64,000 nucleotides of DNA from Mycolicibacterium diernhoferi. Lineage in GTDB: Bacteria > Actinomycetota > Actinomycetes > Mycobacteriales > Mycobacteriaceae. Made by a program: the position numbers and the translations under genes. Shown one piece after another: positions 23,902 to 34,711 of this stretch. Numbering within the stretch: position 1 is the stretch's first letter; each line of letters begins with the position of its first letter. The stretch covers positions 682,001-746,000 of the forward strand of contig NZ_CP080332.1 in the NCBI RefSeq assembly GCF_019456655.1, read 5' to 3'. The notes beneath the pieces were generated by a model, which saw only the letters and a program-made list of their open reading frames with translations, was not told the DNA's origin and did not search any database.

Positions 23902-25569
23902 ATGAGTATCACCAGCTATATCGGTCGTATCGGTGCAGTGGCTGTTGCGGTGCTGGTGGCAACGGCCACCGCATTTCCGGCGCCGGTGTCGCAGGCGGTC
24001 CGGCCGGCCGCCGACACCACCGTGCTCGCGGTGTGCGGGGCCACCTGCCCACAGTGGCCCGCCGCGGACGTCGACCGCATCATCGATGAGTTCGTCACGC
24101 CGCTGTTTCCGACTGCCCCGGGCGGTGACATCACTTCGGTCGCGGTGCGCACGCGGGGCGAGTCATGGCCCCTCACCGGGATCTTGCGCCTCCTCGGGCT
24201 CGCGGTCGGGGACCCGCGCATCTTCGGACCCGGTGGAGGGTCCTGGCCGAATGTGCCGTGGTGGAAACTCACCGGGCTCTTCGACCTCACCGGCGATCAG
24301 TCGATCCGAGCAGGGGCCGCCGCACTGGAGCAGGCGATCGCCGCAGCAACCCCCGGCAACCGTCTGGTGATCTACGCACTGTCCCAGGGTGTGCAATCCA
24401 CCAACACGGTGCGGGACCGGCTCACCGCGCAGTACTCGGACGGCACTCCGGCACCGGATATCGACTTCATCCTGGAGGGCGATGCCCGGGTTCCCAACGG
24501 TGGCCTGCTGTCCCGGTTCCCGGGCTTCTACCTCCCGATCCTCGATTGGACGTTCAACGGACCTGAACAGACCGACACCCCGTTCGACACCGTCGTGGTC
24601 AACCGGCAGTACGACGGTTTCGCCGATTTCCCGCTGTATCCACTGAATCTCGTGGCCACGCTGAATGCGGTTCTGGGCATCGTGTACCTGCACACCTGGC
24701 CGTTCGGCCTCGACATCCCCGCCGGCGACCCGGCCGCCTCGCCGGCCTATCAAGGTAAGGACGGCAGGACCAGCTACTACCTGTTCGACAGCGATGACCT
24801 GCCGCTTTTCGGCCCGCTGCGTTCGTTGGGGGTACCCGAGAGATTCATCGACGTGATCGAGCCGTTCTTTCGGGTGCTCGTGGAGTCGGGTTATGACCGC
24901 AGCATCGATCCATGGGAACCAACCCCGGCGCGGCTGATTCCCAGGTTCGATCCGGTGAAGCTCGCCGTAGATCTGATCAACGCCATTGGGGAGGGCATCA
25001 ACAACGCGCTGGCCATCGTTGGCGTGCCGCCGCTGGTGCGCACCCCCACGCCGGCAATTCCTGCGCCATCGGTTCCCCAAACCGCGAAAGTCGGCATATC
25101 CCCACAGCTGACGTCACGCCGCGCGCCGACTGAAACCGAGCAGGAGATGTCGACGCGAACGGAGACGGACACCCGCCAGATTTCGACGAATGTCACCACA
25201 TCGACGGCGGTGACCGAAACCACGAAGTTCGACGTCCCGCGACAGCGCGCTGCCTCTGAACTGCAGGGTGCTACCGATCTCGAACATCCGCCGTCGATGG
25301 CAGTCGGTGCGGTCGAACCTGGCGGGCCCATGGCCGAGGACTCGACTGAGAGCGCCTCGACGACCAAGCAGGCGGAACCTCGACTGCTGTCGCAGGACTC
25401 CCTCGAGAGTCAGCAACGGCCTGACCGGCTCGACCGCGGCGACGCTGACCAGCCGACTGTCCGAACTCGCGATGCCGAGGACGCCGACGGTGGTGAGTAC
25501 GGCGACGGTGGTGAGGGCTCGTCCGGGGATACCAGCGCACCCGGTGGCACTGGAGGAGCAGCCGAGTAG
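23902..25569 (+). CDS. Secreted PE-PPE-domain serine hydrolase
   Basis: A 555-residue exported protein. A signal peptide ends near residue 25-30. Residues ~40-290 form a PE-PPE (cutinase-like alpha/beta) hydrolase domain without any PE or PPE head. The nucleophile is Ser161 in IYALSQGVQS. The usual first Gly of the GxSxG elbow is Ala, and Asp and His candidates are seen in IDFILEGDARV and YLHTWPFG. After residue ~370 the chain becomes Thr/Glu/Ser-rich and low-complexity, ending in a Gly/Asp-rich stretch; this may be a cell-wall-spanning tail. Relatives have esterase or lipase activity. Codon usage in the tail is less GC-biased than in neighbouring genes. Confidence 0.82.
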   Translation: MSITSYIGRIGAVAVAVLVATATAFPAPVSQAVRPAADTTVLAVCGATCPQWPAADVDRIIDEFVTPLFPTAPGGDITSVAVRTRGESWPLTGILRLLGLAVGDPRIFGPGGGSWPNVPWWKLTGLFDLTGDQSIRAGAAALEQAIAAATPGNRLVIYALSQGVQSTNTVRDRLTAQYSDGTPAPDIDFILEGDARVPNGGLLSRFPGFYLPILDWTFNGPEQTDTPFDTVVVNRQYDGFADFPLYPLNLVATLNAVLGIVYLHTWPFGLDIPAGDPAASPAYQGKDGRTSYYLFDSDDLPLFGPLRSLGVPERFIDVIEPFFRVLVESGYDRSIDPWEPTPARLIPRFDPVKLAVDLINAIGEGINNALAIVGVPPLVRTPTPAIPAPSVPQTAKVGISPQLTSRRAPTETEQEMSTRTETDTRQISTNVTTSTAVTETTKFDVPRQRAASELQGATDLEHPPSMAVGAVEPGGPMAEDSTESASTTKQAEPRLLSQDSLESQQRPDRLDRGDADQPTVRTRDAEDADGGEYGDGGEGSSGDTSAPGGTGGAAE

Positions 25570-25582
25570 CCCGAGAACGACG

Positions 25583-25618
25583 GAGTGGCTGTTCCGCGAC
25601 CCCGCGGGGCAGCCACTC
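25583..25618 (+). terminator. Hairpin after the PE-PPE hydrolase gene
   Basis: GAGTGGCTG pairs perfectly with CAGCCACTC, with an inner CCGCG/CGCGG stem. It starts 13 bases past the stop and has no U-run. A stem-only terminator is plausible. Confidence 0.5.
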
Positions 25619-25707
25619 GGTCTATCACCACACCAAGCACGACGGCCTGTGCATCTCTGCCTGTCCGGGAACAATTTCGCACAGACACCCGTTGACCATT
25701 TCGACAA

Positions 25708-25783
25708 CTTGAGTGAGACAGACTCAACTCTGGCTTGACAGGCAACCCCGGGTGGGTGCAGGCTTGAGCGAGGTTCACTCAGA
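25708..25783 (+). promoter_or_regulatory. Two HAIR operators upstream of dnaK
   Basis: HspR-binding inverted repeats of the form CTTGAGT-N7-ACTCAAG occur as CTTGAGT-N7-ACTCAAC (25708-25728) and CTTGAGC-N7-ACTCAGA (25763-25783). A TTGACA (25735-25740) lies between them and may be a -35 element, but I see no convincing -10. In actinobacteria HspR with DnaK represses the dnaK operon here, giving heat-shock feedback. Confidence 0.9.
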
Positions 25784-25814
25784 TCCGAGAAAAGCTATAT
25801 CAGGAGGCAACACT

Positions 25815-27667
<1,853 letters not shown>

Positions 27668-27671
<4 letters not shown>

Positions 27672-28276
27672 CACAGGGCGATTCGCACGAAGAGCCGGTG
27701 ACCGTCACCGACAAGCGGCGCATCGACCCGGAGACCGGCGAGATCCGTGACCCGAGCACCGGGCCGGCCCCCAGTGGGTCGGCTCCGGAGCCGGGTGCGG
27801 AGCCCGCCGCCTCCGCGGAGGGCGCCAAGGTTGCCGAACTGACCGCCGATCTGCAACGGGTCCAGGCCGAGTTCGCCAACTACCGCAAGCGGGCCCTGCG
27901 CGATCAGCAGGTCAGCGCCGAGCGGGCGAAGGCCACCGTGATCACCCAGCTGCTGGGCGTGCTCGATGATCTCGATCGGGCCCGCAGCCACGGAGATCTG
28001 GAGTCCGGCCCCCTCAAGTCGGTCGCCGACAAGCTGGTCAGCACCCTGGAGGGGCTCGGACTGACCGGCTTCGGCGCCGAGGGCGACGAGTTCGACCCGG
28101 CACTGCACGAGGCCGTCCAGCATGAGGGTGACGGATCGGTTCCGGTCGTCGGCACCGTCATGCGCCGCGGCTACAAGGTCGGCGACGTCGTGGTGCGCCA
28201 CGCGATGGTCGGTGTGGTCGACACGGTCGAGAATGCCGACGAGAACAGTGATCAACCAGCAGAATCAGCAGAGTAG
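27668..28276 (+). CDS. grpE: GrpE nucleotide exchange factor
   Basis: A 202-residue GrpE. A disordered, charged N-terminus (to about residue 55) leads to the long dimerising helix with [18 protein letters not shown]. The C-terminal beta domain contains [32 protein letters not shown] and MVGV. It speeds ADP release from DnaK. The GTG start overlaps the dnaK stop (GTGA), giving translational coupling. The spacing to dnaJ is 23 bp. Confidence 0.97.
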
Positions 28277-28299
28277 AACGGGCGAGGAGGTGACGCACA

Positions 28300-29478
28300 A
28301 TGGCTCAGCGTGAGTGGGTCGAGAAGGATTTCTACAAGGAACTCGGCGTCACCTCCAGCGCCACCAAGGATGAGATCAAGCGCGCCGCGCGCAAGATCCT
28401 CGCCGAGAACCATCCCGATCGGAACCCGGGCAACACCGCGGCCGAGGAGCGGTACAAGGCCGCTTCCGAGGCCAAAGAGGTGCTCACCGACGACGCCAAG
28501 CGCAAGGAGTACGACGAGACCCGGCGGCTGTTCGCCAACGGCGGCTTCGGCCGGCGTGGCGGCGGTACCGGTGGCTTCGGCGGATTCTCCAGTGAGGGAG
28601 CCGAATTCAACCTCGGCGACCTGTTCGATCAGGCCGGCCAGGCGGGTGGCGCCAATATCGGCGACCTGTTCGGCGGACTGTTCGGCCGCGGCGCGCAGCA
28701 GCCGCGACCCAGTCGGCCGCGCCGCGGCAACGATCTGGAGACCGACACCGAGTTGTCGTTCCTGGAGGCGACCAAGGGCGTGGCGATGCCGCTGCGGCTG
28801 ACCAGTCCGGCTCCGTGCACCAACTGCCATGGCAGTGGTGCCCGGCCGGGCACCAGCCCGAAGGTGTGCCCCAGCTGCAATGGCGCCGGTGTGGTCAACC
28901 GTAACCAGGGCGCGTTCGGTTTCTCCGAACCCTGCACCGAGTGCCGGGGCAGTGGTTCGATCATCGAGCACCCGTGCGATGAATGCCGAGGCACCGGTGT
29001 CACCACCAGGACTCGCACCATCAACGTGCGGATCCCGCCGGGCGTCGAGGACGGTCAGCGGATCAGGCTGGCCGGCCAGGGCGAGGCCGGGCTGCGGGGC
29101 GCCCCGTCGGGTGACCTGTATGTCACCGTGCACGTGCGCCCGGACAAGGTGTTCGGCCGTGACGGCGACGACCTGACCGTCACCGTACCGGTGAGCTTCC
29201 ACGAGTTGGCTTTGGGTACAACCCTTTCCGTGCCGACTCTGGAAGGCAAGGTCGGAGTCCGGGTGCCCAAGGGCACCTCGGACGGGCGCATCCTGCGGGT
29301 GCGTGGCCGCGGTGTGCCGAAGCGCTCGGGTGGTCACGGTGACCTGCTGGTCACGGTGAAGGTGGCGGTGCCGCCGAACCTGGACGGTGAGGTCGCCGAG
29401 GCGCTGGAGGCCTACGCGAAAGCCGAGCGGGCCAGTGGATTCGATCCGCGTGCGGGATGGGCAGGGAACCTGTCATGA
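28300..29478 (+). CDS. dnaJ: Co-chaperone DnaJ (type I)
   Basis: A 392-residue type I J-protein. The J domain holds HPD at residues 38-40. A Gly/Phe-rich linker follows ([14 protein letters not shown]), then four zinc-binding CxxCxGxG repeats: [24 protein letters not shown] and CDECRGTG. The C-terminal substrate domain includes [20 protein letters not shown]. It delivers clients to DnaK and stimulates its ATPase. GAGGAGG precedes the ATG. The stop overlaps the hspR ATG (ATGA). Confidence 0.97.
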   Translation: MAQREWVEKDFYKELGVTSSATKDEIKRAARKILAENHPDRNPGNTAAEERYKAASEAKEVLTDDAKRKEYDETRRLFANGGFGRRGGGTGGFGGFSSEGAEFNLGDLFDQAGQAGGANIGDLFGGLFGRGAQQPRPSRPRRGNDLETDTELSFLEATKGVAMPLRLTSPAPCTNCHGSGARPGTSPKVCPSCNGAGVVNRNQGAFGFSEPCTECRGSGSIIEHPCDECRGTGVTTRTRTINVRIPPGVEDGQRIRLAGQGEAGLRGAPSGDLYVTVHVRPDKVFGRDGDDLTVTVPVSFHELALGTTLSVPTLEGKVGVRVPKGTSDGRILRVRGRGVPKRSGGHGDLLVTVKVAVPPNLDGEVAEALEAYAKAERASGFDPRAGWAGNLS

Positions 29479-29837
29479 GCAAGCGCAACGAAGCTCGGAC
29501 ATTCCTCATCTCGGTGGCCGCCGAGCTGGCCGGTATGCATGCGCAGACCCTGCGCACCTACGACCGGCTCGGTCTGGTCAGCCCGCAACGTAGCTCCGGA
29601 GGAGGTCGACGTTATTCGCAGCACGACGTCGACCTGCTCCGCGAGGTGCAGCGGCTGTCCCAGGACGAGGGCGTGAATCTCGCCGGCATCAAACGCATCA
29701 TCGAGCTGACCAACCAGGTCGAAGCGCTGCAGGGCCGGGTGGCCGAACTGACCGCCGAGGTGGAGCAGCTGCGCAAGCCGAGCACCGCGCTGGTGCTCTG
29801 GCAACCCAGGTCGGGGCCTCGGGCCAGCCGGGCCTGA
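29475..29837 (+). CDS. hspR: HspR, MerR-type heat-shock repressor
   Basis: A 120-residue MerR-family repressor with a winged helix-turn-helix at residues ~12-45 ([20 protein letters not shown], then [16 protein letters not shown]) and a C-terminal coiled coil ([18 protein letters not shown]). It binds the HAIR repeats seen before dnaK and clpB in this window and represses both. As the last gene of the operon it regulates, it closes an autoregulatory loop. The start chosen is the ATG overlapping the dnaJ stop. Confidence 0.96.
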   Translation: MSKRNEARTFLISVAAELAGMHAQTLRTYDRLGLVSPQRSSGGGRRYSQHDVDLLREVQRLSQDEGVNLAGIKRIIELTNQVEALQGRVAELTAEVEQLRKPSTALVLWQPRSGPRASRA

Positions 29838-29846
29838 CGGCGCCGG

Positions 29847-31139
29847 CTACGGCCGGTCCCACATCGCCAGGCCCGCGCGGGCCCCGACGGCAGCGGCCTC
29901 GCTGCGGTTGGTGACCCCGAGCTTGCGCAGCAGGCCGGTGACGTGAAATTTGACGGTGCTCTCGCTGATGCCCAGGTCTGCGGCTATCGACTTGTTGCGT
30001 TTGCCGGCGGCCAAGTGTCCGAGCACTTCCAGCTCGCGCGGATTCAAAGTGCCCAAACGACTCTCGTCGTGGTGCAGCGCGGGCGGGTCGAGCGGCAACG
30101 TCGCGACGATGCGGTTTCCCCATCCGGCAACGGTGTCGATCACCAGGCTCCCGTGCAGCGCGTCCACCCGTCCCGCGAGTTGGCGCAGTAAGCCGTTACG
30201 GTCGAGGTCGCCCGAACTCTGGTCTCGGACTTCGATGATCACATTGCGTCCATCGCAGTCCCAGGCGATGCGCAGTCGGGTGAACACCGGTTGTGCGCTG
30301 CAGGCGATGACGATACTGCGCACAACGGCTCGCGAACCGTGTGCCACCTCTCCGGGTAACGGACGTCCATCGGCAGGCGGTTCGGCGAATTCGACGACGG
30401 CTCCATCGCCACGGAACAGTGGGGAGAGTTCTTCGCGCAGCCGGGCGAACGCGGTCAGCACCGATTCCTCGGAGAGCGCGCGGTCGGCTTCGTTGACCGA
30501 CCGGGTGGCCAGCAGCGCCGCCGATGCTGTCTGACCGGCGATGACGCGGGCCTTGCGGTCGTCCAGATCACTGGACCTCAGGGTGCGCAGGATAGCCGAC
30601 AGTGTCGCTTCATGGGTCTCGCTCAGTTGCGCGACGGCGCGGGCGCGTTCCTGCGACGCGGCCCTCGACCCGGCGAGGTAGTCGGGGCTGGCCTGCGCCA
30701 CCTGCTGCCGGATGGAGGTCGCGACGATGCCGAACATCGCAGAAACCTGTTCGGCGGCAGCGGGTTCCATCTCCGAGTCGGTATCCGCTGCCGGTACCAA
30801 CAGCAGCAGGGTGTCACTGGCGTCGCGCCGCAACCAGACACTGCGGTAAGTGCCGGCGATCAGGCACCGCTGAATCCGGCTGTGTCCCAGCGGTATGGCG
30901 TGCCGGAGTTCTTCCAACTCGCCGACTGTCACCCGGTCGATGATGTCCGGGCTGCCTGCGACCTTGCGGGGCCGGCCGGTGCATTCCCGGGTGAAGATGA
31001 CCAGCGCCACGTGGGGCGCCGTGCTCGCGATGAACGCGGAGAACCGCACCGCGATCTCCGACAGGGCACCGTCGATGACTTCCCGTATGCCCAGCCACGC
31101 CGCTGCAGGTGGTGCAGCGCACGGATCCGCAACCGTCAC
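29847..31139 (-). CDS. LuxR-family regulator with degenerate kinase-like core
   Basis: A 430-residue regulator. The C-terminal ~65 residues are a LuxR/NarL helix-turn-helix (LGTLNPRELEVLGHLAAGKR, then SESTVKFHVTGLLRKLG). The N-terminal ~170 residues look like a GAF-type sensor. The middle resembles a histidine kinase worn down: a helical segment with SETHEATLSAILRTL, then a HATPase-like beta region ending in the G2-box-like GWGNRIVATLPL. I see no clear N-box, so ATP binding is doubtful. A direct sensor-regulator is likely; the ligand is unknown. It converges with hspR (9-bp gap) and is divergent from the large ATPase regulator. Confidence 0.75.
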   Translation of the reverse strand: MTVADPCAAPPAAAWLGIREVIDGALSEIAVRFSAFIASTAPHVALVIFTRECTGRPRKVAGSPDIIDRVTVGELEELRHAIPLGHSRIQRCLIAGTYRSVWLRRDASDTLLLLVPAADTDSEMEPAAAEQVSAMFGIVATSIRQQVAQASPDYLAGSRAASQERARAVAQLSETHEATLSAILRTLRSSDLDDRKARVIAGQTASAALLATRSVNEADRALSEESVLTAFARLREELSPLFRGDGAVVEFAEPPADGRPLPGEVAHGSRAVVRSIVIACSAQPVFTRLRIAWDCDGRNVIIEVRDQSSGDLDRNGLLRQLAGRVDALHGSLVIDTVAGWGNRIVATLPLDPPALHHDESRLGTLNPRELEVLGHLAAGKRNKSIAADLGISESTVKFHVTGLLRKLGVTNRSEAAAVGARAGLAMWDRP

Positions 31140-31275
31140 AGACCCACCTTAGTGTGCACGGTCCGGTGTCCCGATCACCGCCGTCGAAGCCGCGCATCGG
31201 TTGGCGTCCAGGGCCCTTCGCATATCCAGATCGTTTGCCGGGCCGGTTGGGATGCCAGCTAGTACCATCACCGGA

Positions 31276-33597
31276 ATGGGTTCGCCTCACTCCGTCTCTC
31301 GCGTCACCGCGGGCGGTCTGCCTGCCGAGCCCACCCGTTTCGTCGGGCGCTCGCGCGAGCTGAAGCAGCTGACCCGGCTGCTCACGAACGAGCGGCTGAT
31401 CACTCTCACCGGGGCCGGCGGAGCCGGTAAATCGCGGCTGGCGATCCAGGCGGCGACCCGGGTACGCAGCACCTTCACCGACGGCGTGATCTACGTGTCG
31501 CTCGCCGACCTGCAGGACGGTGAACTGCTCTACCAACTCGTCGGCGAGGCACTCGGGTACCACGGCTCCGTCCATCGATGGACCGCCCACACCGTGGTCG
31601 CGCACCTCGGCGACTCCCGGCGTTTGCTGGTGCTCGACAACTGTGAGCACCTCATCGGCGTGTGCGCCGAACTCATCGAGGCGGTCCTGCACACATGCCC
31701 GGACGTCGCCGTCCTGGCGACCAGTCGCGAGCCGGTGATGGTGTTGGGAGAGAACGCGTTTCCCATCCTCCCACTGGAGGTTCCCGGACCGGACTGCGCG
31801 CTGGAGGCGTTCGGCCTGCATGACGCGGTCCGGCTGTTCGTGGAACGGGCCGTCGCGGTGGTGCCGGAGTTCGCGGTCAACGAGGCCAACCACCGGGCCG
31901 TCGCCGAGCTGTGCCGCCGGCTGGACGGTCTGCCGCTGGCGCTGGAGCTCGCGGCGGTCCGGCTGCGAGCCCTGTCCCTGGAACAGATCCTGGGGCTGCT
32001 GTCGGCCCGGCCGGAACTGCTCGACGGCGGACGCCGCGGTGGACCGGCCCGTCAGCGCACCCTGAGTGCGTCGATGTCGTGGAGCTACGATCTGTGTTCC
32101 CCGGCCGAGCAGCTGTTGTGGGCGCGGTTGTCGGTGTTCTCCGGAGGCGTGGAAATCCAAGCTGCCGAGGGGATCTGCGCCGACGACGAGCTACCCGTGG
32201 GGGTCATCCTGCCGCTACTCACGGCCCTGGTGGACAAGTCCATCCTCATCCGCGAAGAGCACTCGGGACGGGTGCGGTTCCGTTTGCTGGAGACGGTACG
32301 TCAGTTCGGCTTGAGCCGGCTCGACGGTCGCGACGACGATGTGACGGCATGGCGGCGACGGCACTGCCGCTGGTATGTGGACATCGTCGAACAGACGATG
32401 TCGGGCTGGCGGGCCCCCGGCCATCCCGAACGGCTGTCGATGCTCCGCTCCGATGTGTCGAATCTGCGCGCAGCGCTGGAGTTCTGCGTCGAGCACCCAC
32501 AGGACGCCGCCGTCGGGCTCCAGATGGCCAGTTCGCTGTACCACTATTGGCTGATGAGCGGGCTGCTCGGTGAGGGCAGTTACTGGCTCGATCGGCTGCT
32601 TGCGGTGGTGGGCGAGTCCGAACCGGTGCGTGCCCGGGGTCTGTACGCGACCGCCTGCCTCGCGATACTGCGCGGTGACCTGCGGGACGCCGAACGTATG
32701 CTGGGCGAAGCCGAGGACCTGTGCCAGCGGCACGGCGACAAGATCGGCAGTGCCTACGTGGTGCAGGCACTCGGGCTGAAGGCCTTCATCGAAGACGACA
32801 CCGCCCTGGCGTCTTCGCTGCTGGCGGAATCAGTGCAGACCCTCGACGCGTCCGGGGACCACGCCGGAGCGACGTACGGCACGGTGCTGTACTGCATCAT
32901 GTCCATGTTGAGTGGCGAGTCCGACCGGCTGGCCGAGGCACACGAGCGATGTCGCGAGATGACGGTCCCGTACGACGAGTCGTGGATGTGGTCGTTCTCG
33001 CTGTGGGCGATGGGCATGGATGCCTGGAACCGTGGAGATCTGGTTACGGCATCGGAAACACTCGACGCGGCACTGCGGCTCAAACGCCCGCTGCAGGACC
33101 TGATGGGCATCGCAGAGTGCATCGAGGGCATCGCCTGGGTGATGGCTACCAGCAACAAACTTCAGCGCGCCGCGGTCCTGTTGGGTGCCGCCGAGACTGC
33201 TTGGGAGAGCATGGGATTGCACATCGACACCATCCCGGGCTTCAACCGGCACCGGCAGGACAGCGCGAAGGTCGCCCGCACGCTGGGTGAACGTCCTTTT
33301 CAGGCCGCACACCGGCAGGGACGGCTGCTGGATCTGGACGAGGCCATCGCATTCGCGCTTGACGAAACCCGTGCCGAGCCGGGTTCCCCCGATGCCACCA
33401 AACCCACCAAGCGGGAGTTGCAGATCGCCGAGTTGGTCGCACAGGGGCGCAGCAACCAATCCATCGCCGACGAACTGATGCTGTCCCGCCGCACCGTGGA
33501 AGCCCACATCCAGCATCTACTGGCGAAACTCGGCTTCAATTCACGCAGCCAGGTCGCCGCCTGGGTGGCTCAGCGCAATGCCGCACTCGATCGCTGA
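31276..33597 (+). CDS. STAND-type ATPase regulator with LuxR output domain
   Basis: About 773 residues. The NB-ARC-like ATPase starts at FVGRSRELKQL, with Walker A LTGAGGAGKSRLA and Walker B RLLVLDNCEHL. A winged-helix segment with LSVFSGGVEIQAAEGI follows, then a long TPR-like region (about 380-690). The LuxR helix-turn-helix ends the protein (KRELQIAELVAQGRSNQSIA, then SRRTVEAHIQHLLAKLGF). The layout matches the M. tuberculosis Rv0890c/Rv2488c group without their cyclase domain. The start is uncertain: ATG 31276 is used, with in-frame ATGs at 31252 and 31201. The 136-bp gap to the divergent LuxR gene presumably holds both promoters; I see no striking repeat in it. Confidence 0.8.
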   Translation: MGSPHSVSRVTAGGLPAEPTRFVGRSRELKQLTRLLTNERLITLTGAGGAGKSRLAIQAATRVRSTFTDGVIYVSLADLQDGELLYQLVGEALGYHGSVHRWTAHTVVAHLGDSRRLLVLDNCEHLIGVCAELIEAVLHTCPDVAVLATSREPVMVLGENAFPILPLEVPGPDCALEAFGLHDAVRLFVERAVAVVPEFAVNEANHRAVAELCRRLDGLPLALELAAVRLRALSLEQILGLLSARPELLDGGRRGGPARQRTLSASMSWSYDLCSPAEQLLWARLSVFSGGVEIQAAEGICADDELPVGVILPLLTALVDKSILIREEHSGRVRFRLLETVRQFGLSRLDGRDDDVTAWRRRHCRWYVDIVEQTMSGWRAPGHPERLSMLRSDVSNLRAALEFCVEHPQDAAVGLQMASSLYHYWLMSGLLGEGSYWLDRLLAVVGESEPVRARGLYATACLAILRGDLRDAERMLGEAEDLCQRHGDKIGSAYVVQALGLKAFIEDDTALASSLLAESVQTLDASGDHAGATYGTVLYCIMSMLSGESDRLAEAHERCREMTVPYDESWMWSFSLWAMGMDAWNRGDLVTASETLDAALRLKRPLQDLMGIAECIEGIAWVMATSNKLQRAAVLLGAAETAWESMGLHIDTIPGFNRHRQDSAKVARTLGERPFQAAHRQGRLLDLDEAIAFALDETRAEPGSPDATKPTKRELQIAELVAQGRSNQSIADELMLSRRTVEAHIQHLLAKLGFNSRSQVAAWVAQRNAALDR

Positions 33598-33616
33598 GCC
33601 GGCGTAACCCCTGGTC

Positions 33617-34684
33617 TCAGTCTGCGCTTCGGGTAGCCGCGAGCAGATCACCGGCCAGCTGGTCGGCGACCCTTCCCGGCGTCACCGAATCGGAACGTGC
33701 GCGGTCCAGGATCGCCAGCACGGTGTCGTAGATCTTCTCCACGCGCTCACATACCCACGCCTCGCCCGCGCCGGACAGCTCTCCGGAAACCTGGATCAGG
33801 CCACCGGCATTGGCGACATAGTCGGGGACCCAGAGCACGCCGCGATCGCTCAGCGTCGCACCGATGTGCGGACTCTGCAACTGGTTGTTCGCGCCACCAC
33901 AGATCACCGACGCCTGGATTGCCGCGGCCGTCTCAGCGGTGACCGTGCCACCGAGCGCACACGGTGCGTAGACGTCCATCCGCTCCCCGAGTACATGGCC
34001 GGTGGTGCCGATCTCGGGGAACCGTTCGGTGGTCCTGGCCAACGCGAACGGATCCGCGTCGCACGCCACCACATCGGCGCCGTCGGCGAGCAGCAACGCG
34101 ATCAGCTCACTGCCCACCTTTCCGACACCTTCCACACCGACTTTGCGCCCGGCCAGGCCGGGTTCGCCCCAACGCACCGTCGCGGCCGCTCGCATGGCCT
34201 GGTGGACACCGAGCGCGGTGGTGGGCCCGCTGTTTCCGGAACCGCCCGCCGCCGAGGTGCGGCCGACGACGTGTGACGTGCGCTCACCGACCACGTCGAG
34301 GTCCTCGGGGCCGATGCCCACATCGCCTGCGGTGATGTACCGCCCGCCGAGGTATTCGACGACCTGACCGTAGGCGCGCAGCAGGCCCGCGGTCTTCAGC
34401 TCTGCCGGGTCACCGATGATGACGGCCTTGCCGCCGCCGAGCGGTACCCCGGCGATCGCCGCCTTGTAGGTCATTCCGCCGGACAGCCGCAGGACATCGG
34501 TCAGCGCGGCATCCTGATCGGCGTAGGGGTAGAAGCGGGTGCCTCCGAGTGCCGGACCGAGGGTCGTCGAGTGGATGGCGATGATGGTCCGCAGTCCGCT
34601 GGCATGATCCTCGCTGAACAGCACCTGTTCATGGGGGAGTCCGGGAATCACATCGGGACGATCGAACACGGCGGCAGTCGACAT
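33617..34684 (-). CDS. Leucine/valine-type amino-acid dehydrogenase
   Basis: A 355-residue Glu/Leu/Phe/Val dehydrogenase. The catalytic Lys segment is GGMTYKAAIAGVPLGGGKAVI, split here as GGMTYKAAIAG and PLGGGKAVI. The NAD Rossmann motif is VGVEGVGKVGSELIALL. VICGGANNQL and WVPDYVANAGGLIQV are typical of leucine/valine dehydrogenases. It interconverts branched-chain amino acids and 2-keto acids, feeding the dehydrogenase complex encoded just upstream. It is the last gene of the bkd operon, 27 bp after the E3 gene, and converges with the STAND regulator. Confidence 0.9.
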   Translation of the reverse strand: MSTAAVFDRPDVIPGLPHEQVLFSEDHASGLRTIIAIHSTTLGPALGGTRFYPYADQDAALTDVLRLSGGMTYKAAIAGVPLGGGKAVIIGDPAELKTAGLLRAYGQVVEYLGGRYITAGDVGIGPEDLDVVGERTSHVVGRTSAAGGSGNSGPTTALGVHQAMRAAATVRWGEPGLAGRKVGVEGVGKVGSELIALLLADGADVVACDADPFALARTTERFPEIGTTGHVLGERMDVYAPCALGGTVTAETAAAIQASVICGGANNQLQSPHIGATLSDRGVLWVPDYVANAGGLIQVSGELSGAGEAWVCERVEKIYDTVLAILDRARSDSVTPGRVADQLAGDLLAATRSAD

Positions 34685-34711
34685 ATGAGTTCTTCTCCAG
34701 GTGGTCGGGAT

